From: Trifolium pratense
Taxonomy: Eukaryota; Streptophyta; Magnoliopsida; Fabales; Fabaceae
Assembly (NCBI RefSeq): GCF_020283565.1
Contig: NC_060065.1
Location: 35,700,409-35,764,408, forward strand
DNA length: 64,000 nucleotides
Direction of reading: 5' to 3'
How positions within the stretch are numbered: the stretch's first letter is position 1; every line of letters starts with the position of its first letter. Below, piece after piece: positions 58,999-64,000 of the stretch. The notes under the pieces are model-generated. The model was not told the DNA's origin, ran no database searches, and worked only from the letters and a program-made list of their open reading frames with translations. The translations under genes were made by a program, and so were the position numbers.

Positions 58999-59693
58999 AT
59001 TTGTTATCAACCGGTTAAATGCATCGATGCTCAAATTTTTTATTTATTTATTAATCCTATGGTTTTCGGAGGAAGGGATCAATGTTTAATTTAAAGGAAG
59101 ATATGAAAAGAGGACTCCAAATTAGATTAGACGATCCAATGGGTCGGATACTGATGGTGAATTATTTTTTTTTTCTCTTCACTTTCGATTTAATTTATAA
59201 TTATTTTTTGGTATACTTAATTAAAATATAATTTAATCTTATCATAATTTATTTTGCACAAGTTAGAGATCAAACTTGAATATTCTTGATTGAGATTTTA
59301 ATTTTGTACTTATTCTAAAATTGAAAATTTTACTTATAATTTAGAAATTTAAATGTTGCAAATTGTAATTATAGAAATGATTAAAACACAAATAGTATGT
59401 AATAACATTTAAATTGTTTTTTTTGAATATTAGATAAATAATACACAATTTGTTTTCTCTCATTTCCATATGTTAAATACGGTTTTTTTTTATACATAAA
59501 TACGACTCTTTAAGTCATACATATCAATCATTAAAAACATCACCAACCAATTAATAAATCATACACAATTCTTTGTACAAAAAAAAAAAAGTCATACACA
59601 ATTCCCACATTCTCATGTATATTAAATATGATTCTTTGAGTCATGTGTATCAATCACCAAATACACATAGAACCAATTATTACATACATAACA

Positions 59694-59694
<1 letters not shown>
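58999..59694. other. AT-rich intergenic DNA
   Basis: No gene, no element with defined ends. Confidence 0.5.

Positions 59695-59776
<82 letters not shown>
59695..59776. repeat. (CA)n(TA)n microsatellite
   Basis: About 25 CA units run straight into about 16 TA units. A nominal reading frame across it (His/Thr then Ile/Tyr) is an artefact of the repeat. Confidence 0.97.
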
Positions 59777-59778
<2 letters not shown>

Positions 59779-60224
59779 TAATCTTATGATCTCTTATTTA
59801 TTTTCATATTTTTCTCTTTTCTTTCTTTTCATCCATCTTTTTTGCAAACATTCGTAAAAATAAAAGATAATTGTACAAATTTATGGACTATATTACAATT
59901 ACAAAAACAACAAAACATATATCCTCTAAATATTTACAATACTATTAAAATAAATTTATGTTCATTATAAAAAAAAATTACGTTGATTCAATATTTGTAT
60001 ATATTATATGTATTACTAAAAAATTATTTGACGCTTCTTTAAATATGGGGTCCTGGGTAGTCGTCAATCTCAAACCGTGCTCAGGGCCACCATTGTTTAC
60101 ATGTATTTATTATATAAGTTTATTTTATCTTCATGTATCTTTAAACTATTTTTCTCGTGCCTATGCTGAATTTTATCCACAACCACGACTACAGTGTATA
60201 TTTTTGTTTTTGCTAAATTATTTG

Positions 60225-60228
<4 letters not shown>

Positions 60229-60275
<47 letters not shown>

Positions 60276-60397
60276 TCCCTTCGTCCCAAAATATAAGCAA
60301 AAGTGGGTCAAAAAAACTTGATGTATTTGGTTAAAGATTTGGACCAAATACATCCACTTTTGTTGACCAACTTTTGCTTATATTTTGGGACGGAGTA

Positions 60398-60459
<62 letters not shown>

Positions 60460-60469
60460 TGTGTGTGTG
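60229..60469. repeat. (TA)n / (GA)n / (GT)n tract split by a MITE
   Basis: TA units run at 60229-60274 and again at 60396-60440, then GA (to about 60459) and GT (to about 60469). The MITE at 60275-60395 divides the TA run. Confidence 0.95.
60275..60395. mobile_element. Stowaway MITE inside a TA microsatellite
   Basis: The ends CTCCCTTCGTCCCAAAATAT and, complemented, CTCCGTCCCAAAATATAAGC form a long inverted repeat with TA on both sides. It is 121 bp long and its interior also folds (GGTTAAAGATTTGGACCAAA). Confidence 0.92.
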
Positions 60470-60731
60470 AAATAACTACTCATTTTATTCAATCTAAATA
60501 ATATATACTCTTTAAACTTTTATGTATGATCTTTATTAATAAATTATTTATTAAATTGTGGGTTATAATATGATATTCTTTTTCTTTATTATTTATTTAT
60601 TATATATATATTAAATATAATTTTTAAAAATTTAATCAAGGCAACGTCGGGTGTCTAAACTAGTATAAATCAAAATGTTTTTTTAACCAATTTGGCAAAG
60701 TACGACAAAACACACTAAGGATCGATGGAAC

Positions 60732-61562
60732 TCATACCATTGGATAGGGGATGAGATTGGGGTGTGCATGTCTCATTTGCTCAACCTTTTCCTGGATGAG
60801 ATCCTTCTTGAGGTACTGTTCAGTCTTCTTCCGGTCCTTGCGGAGTACCTCAACATAGTATTTGAGGTATTGTTCAGTCTTCTCCTTGCGGAGTACATAA
60901 GCATAGTAGTCGGTAGGAGCTGGTGACTGTTCATTTATGAAACCATCAGCATCTTGCAAAATATTATCGTTAGAGTAATTACAAGATACATTCATTTTTG
61001 GCAATGTTGCCTCACAGTTAATATATATTTTAACAATAAAAAACATGTGGCATACCAAAGGAGATTCTTGAGGTGCAGAGTGAAACAATCCAGGTACAAT
61101 GTGTGGCTGTGTCACACATTGGGGATCCTACAAAACACAATATGCAATCTACAATAAGCAATCACATAAAACACAAATTAACACAATGTATACACAGAAA
61201 CAAGCATACCACTGAATAGGGGATGAGATTGGGGAAACGATATCTCACTTGCTTAACCCTCTCCTCGAGGTCCTTGAGGTACTTATAAGATTCATTCATC
61301 TAAAATTGCAAAAATCAATTGCAAAAAATCAGTAGTTAAACTCATAATATCTATTAATAACACAGATTCATATTCACATCCAATCAAAATTCAAAACTAC
61401 ATTAGCATCATCTAAGAAAAGAAATCAGTAGATCGGAAAATCAATCGGAACAACTAACCTAGATCATCGATTGAAACATAATTAAAACAATTGACATAAA
61501 CAGAAAATAAATATTAAACTCACAGCATCATCTGATTCTTCTGAATTGTTTCCAATGTCCAT
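60732..61562 (-). CDS. Small four-exon protein, unknown function
   Basis: Four exons, 61524-61562, 61210-61299, 61056-61127 and 60732-61010, all exactly phase 0 with GT..AG ends, give 159 residues beginning MDIGNNSEESDDA. Exon 2 (MNESYKYLKDLEERVKQVRY then RFPNLIPYSV) is echoed at the end of exon 4 (EKVEQMRHAHPNLIPYPMV). Exon 4 also contains a shorter internal repeat, LRKEKTEQYLK and KDRKKTEQYLKK. The protein is charged and probably helical, with no signal peptide, membrane segment or domain I recognise. A TATA box and leader fit the start. It could be a lineage-specific gene or part of a domesticated element; I do not assign a function. The last codon before the stop lies in a GTATGA context, so an alternative splice and further exon cannot be excluded. 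Confidence 0.6.
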
Positions 61563-61756
61563 GGCTATAGAAAGATACAGAAACAGAGTTAAGAAATAGA
61601 GAATCGAAGAAAAAATGATAGAAGATGAAGAGATACCTGTTTCTGATGAGTTTCTGAGAAGAGAGGAGAGGAGAATTTGAATGTCGAAAACAAGAGGGAA
61701 AGGGAAGATATTTTCGAATTGAAGCGGTAACAAGTGAAGATAGAAGACAAAAACCC

Positions 61757-61765
61757 TTTATATAG
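61757..61765 (-). promoter_or_regulatory. TATA box of the four-exon gene
   Basis: CTATATAAA on the minus strand lies about 195 bp before the ATG at 61562. Confidence 0.5.
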
Positions 61766-62057
61766 TGATACATTTCCGTTTATTTTATTTTTCTTAAAAA
61801 CAATTGTTGTATTGTATGAGAGGGTTTGAGGGTTGTATGAGAGGCAGATGCTAAACAAACACAAAAAAGAGATTAATTTTAGAGTTTGAGGGTTGAATTG
61901 TATGAGAGCCGGATGCTACAAATACAATGAGAGGAATGAGAGTACGGAGTTGATGTGTTGTGTATTTATAGAGTTTACTTTGGTTAATGGGTCTTAATCT
62001 TATGGGCCTTACTCAAAATGGAAGCCCAAAATTCAATCTAATAATAATTACATCTCG
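61766..62057. other. Upstream region of the four-exon gene
   Basis: Contains a short direct repeat (GAGGGTTTGAGGGTTG..TATGAGAG near 61820-61910). No gene. Confidence 0.45.
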
Positions 62058-62287
62058 TTTTGCCATCCTACCAATTACGGGGCGCACTACGAAATAACCA
62101 GACTACCCCTTTCCGCGACTTAGGTAGCGGACACCCCTCAAAATATCATACCTTTATAACGTCCGCTACTTAAGTAACAGACGTTATTTTTCAAAATTTC
62201 TAATTTTTATAACGTCTGTTACTTAAGTCGCGGAATGGTAAAATTGGAAATTCGTAGGGCGCGCGAGTAACTGGTAGGGTGGCAAAA
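62058..62287. mobile_element. Terminally inverted element with palindromic core (family P, copy 3)
   Basis: The left end TTTTGCCATCCTACCAATTA and the complemented right end TTTTGCCACCCTACCAGTTA match, and both continue into GGCGC-rich arms. The interior has palindromic motifs such as GTCCGCTACTTAAGTAACAG and GTCTGTTACTTAAGTCGCGG. Confidence 0.72.
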
Positions 62288-62421
62288 GTAATTCTCAATA
62301 ATAATATCCACGTGTGGAGTAGTATATGGTACCAAGTAGCAACTTGTGTTCAGTTTAGTGTCCCACGTGTGGATTATATGGTACCAACTTGTGTTCGGTT
62401 TAGTTTCGCACATGTGGATTA

Positions 62422-63136
62422 CTCTCTCCCTCCCAGTGTATAAGCAAAAATTGGTCAACAAAAGTTGATGAATTTGGTTTAAAATTTAGTCCAGATACAT
62501 TCACTTTTGTTGAACCCTTTTTGCTTATATTTTGTGTTGGGTCATCACGAGGGGGCAGCCGGGGGATCATCCACATTGGGCTTAAGAACAACTCTACAAG
62601 TGAGTTGGACACCACACTCTTACCCAAAACCTTAAGGTGTTAGGTTTATGGGTCATCTCACTTATAAAGTGTTCAACCTCCACTTTTCTAAGCAATGTGG
62701 GACTTAACCACTCACACTTGCTACAACAATCTCCCCCTCAAGTGTGAGTCTATCCACTCTTGGATATGCTCCCCCTCAAGCGGAAGCTTTCTTCATCCTA
62801 CACTTGTACCGCCGTAAGCCACACTGCTCCACGGGACTCGCCGCCTGACCACCTTTGTCAGGAAGACTTTCGATACAAGGAGCCAGTTCAACCCTTCGTC
62901 GAACCATCGGCTCTGATACCACTGTTGGGTCATCACGAGGGGGCAGCCGGGGGATCATCCACATTGGGCTTAAGAACAACTCTACAAGTGAGTTGGACAC
63001 CACACTCTTACCCAAAACCTTAAGGTTTTGGGTAAGAGTGTGGTGTTCAACTCACTTGTAGAGTTGTTCTTAAGCCCAATGTGGATGATCCCCGGCTGCC
63101 CCCTCGTGATGACCCAACATTTTGGAACGGAGAGAG
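62422..63136. mobile_element. Stowaway MITE, interrupted by a miniature LTR element
   Basis: The left end CTCTCTCCCTCCCAGTGTAT and the complemented right end CTCTCTCCGTTCCAAAA are flanked by TA (62420-62421, 63137-63138). Its interior matches the MITE at 60275 (GGTCAACAAAAGTTGATGAA). The right arm is cut by a retroelement at 62535-63119. Confidence 0.88.
62535..63119 (-). mobile_element. TRIM (terminal-repeat retrotransposon in miniature)
   Basis: A 585 bp LTR element in minus orientation. The 3' LTR is at 62535-62728 (194 bp, TGTTGGG...CAACA) and is followed on this strand by the complement of a polypurine tract (ATCTCCCCCTC). The 5' LTR is at 62923-63119. Next to it the complement of a methionine-tRNA primer site (GGCTCTGATACCA, 62909-62921) is visible. 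Both ends are flanked by TTTTG (62530-62534 and 63120-63124), a 5 bp target duplication as expected for integrase. There is no protein coding. The 5' LTR is abnormal: its outer half is an inverted copy of its inner half. Confidence 0.92.
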
Positions 63137-63165
63137 TATATAGTACCAACTTGTGTTAAGTTGCG

Positions 63166-63600
63166 CTTGATCTGCTAAAAAATAAGCGACTGAACAAGAC
63201 AATTTATGTTGTAGGATGCGTTTGATTTGCTAAAAAATAGGGGACTGGACTGGACAACTTTTGTTGTACCTTGTTTGATTTGAAACTGGTTATGAGACTT
63301 GACAAATTAGGTAACAAGGGACGAGACAAAAACAAGAATTTTTGTCCCTCACTGAACCACAGTACAACTATAAAAAATACGAAAATACCTATTTTATTTT
63401 CGAATATAAAACTATTATCGCCATATATCTCTCCGGTACAATTTTGTCTTGTCTTGTATTATCTTTTTCTGACATGTGTTGTTCTGTTCAGTCCTTGTTG
63501 TTTTACGAATCAAATGCACCCTATACTTGATTTTAAAATTGTTCCTAGTATTCAGGGCCGGTCCTGAGTGTTTGCAGGTCCTGTTTGAAAATTAAAAATA
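63166..63600. other. Intergenic, no gene recognised
   Basis: Contains a diverged short duplication (GATTTGCTAAAAAATAGGGGACTGGA, in pieces near 63170 and 63228). A plus-strand frame at 63271-63567 has no family resemblance. Confidence 0.45.
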
Positions 63601-63747
63601 CTCTCTCCGTGACACTATATAAGCAAACAACACCTTTCTAAGTTCATTGCTTTATTAATGTATTTAGTCTGTATTATAGACCAAATACATTAATAAAACA
63701 ATGAACCTAAAAAAGAGTTTTTTGCTTATATAGTGTCACGGAGGGAG
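63601..63747. mobile_element. Stowaway MITE
   Basis: The ends CTCTCTCCGTGACACTATAT and, complemented, CTCCCTCCGTGACACTATAT are followed by AAGCAAA and flanked by TA on both sides. The arms pair for most of the 147 bp length (ACCAAATACATTAATAAAAC against its partner). Confidence 0.95.
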
Positions 63748-63749
63748 TA

Positions 63750-64000
63750 GATCTTTAATAAAAATACAATTATTTTTTTTAAAGTCATTATCTATTTAAA
63801 TTGTAAATAACATAAAAAATAGTCATCATAGTAAATAACATCTAAAAGCGACATATTTTAATTAATAACATTAAAATGCATCTTCAATCTAATGTCATTA
63901 TCAACTTTACATTTTCTTTGGAACAAAAAAAAAACTTTCTTGTAATGTTGCTTCTTTTTTTTCAAGTTACTTATAAAATTAAGAGTGTCTGTTAAATTTT
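63750..64000. other. AT-rich end of window
   Basis: No feature recognised. Confidence 0.5.

Larger units (their letters stand above)
62309..63165. repeat. Tandem 45-54 bp units, last one split by nested transposons
   Basis: Units containing CCACGTGTGGA, TATATGGTACCAA and CTTGTGTTCGGTTTAG start at 62309 and 62362. A third begins at 62408 (CGCACATGTGGATTA) and resumes at 63137 (TATATAGTACCAACTTGTG). The interruption is the Stowaway element. Confidence 0.85.

Noticed and set aside
59573..59857. Frame with His/Thr and Ile/Tyr runs
   Set aside because: Product of the CA/TA microsatellite, no coding evidence.
1..64000. CRISPR arrays, operons, Shine-Dalgarno sites, rRNA or tRNA genes
   Set aside because: The sequence is eukaryotic nuclear DNA. 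I saw no spaced identical repeats of CRISPR type, and no tRNA or rRNA sequence that I could recognise by eye; a tRNA scan would be needed to exclude small tRNAs.

Overview
This is plant nuclear DNA: AT-rich, with spliced genes using GT..AG introns, TATA-box core promoters, and dense small transposons. The gene families (a DYW pentatricopeptide protein, BARD1 with RING, extended PHD and BRCT domains, and plant-type F-box/LRR, NDC1 and BAG proteins) point to a eudicot. The style of the miniature elements suggests a legume such as Medicago, but that last step is inference.

Layout. 1-2.8 kb holds a degenerate local duplication with no clear gene. 2.8-11.6 kb holds two tandem F-box/LRR paralogues on the minus strand with a LINE RNase H fragment between them. 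14.9-16.1 kb holds a two-exon coiled-coil gene. 16.8-22.4 kb holds a 13-exon BARD1 gene, minus. 25.7-27.5 kb holds an intronless DYW-class PPR gene, minus. 28.0-29.5 kb holds a three-exon ubiquitin-like/BAG gene, minus. 29.5-35.1 kb is a transposon graveyard (two Mutator-type elements, and a PIF/Harbinger derivative sitting inside a LINE fragment). 35.4-40.9 and 46.3-52.1 kb are two near-identical copies of a segment carrying a seven-exon E2 ubiquitin-conjugating gene. Between them lie a two-domain VOC/glyoxalase-like gene and nested elements. 52.3-56.0 kb holds the nucleoporin gene NDC1, minus. 56-64 kb is mostly repeats (a Helitron 3' end, palindrome-array elements, Stowaway MITEs, and a miniature LTR element), plus one small four-exon gene of unknown function at 60.7-61.6 kb.

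The genes do not form a pathway or operon. Three concern ubiquitin in different ways (F-box adaptors, a RING protein, E2 enzymes), which I take as coincidence. I rebuilt the exon structures by hand from splice-site dinucleotides and frame continuity. Every intron in a listed multi-exon gene has GT..AG ends and keeps the frame open.

The most unusual material is structural. There are several nested insertions, most with readable target-site duplications, a miniature LTR element whose 5' LTR is a near-perfect hairpin, a recent gene duplication that copied an intronic LINE unchanged, and a dispersed family of terminally inverted elements filled with short palindromes.
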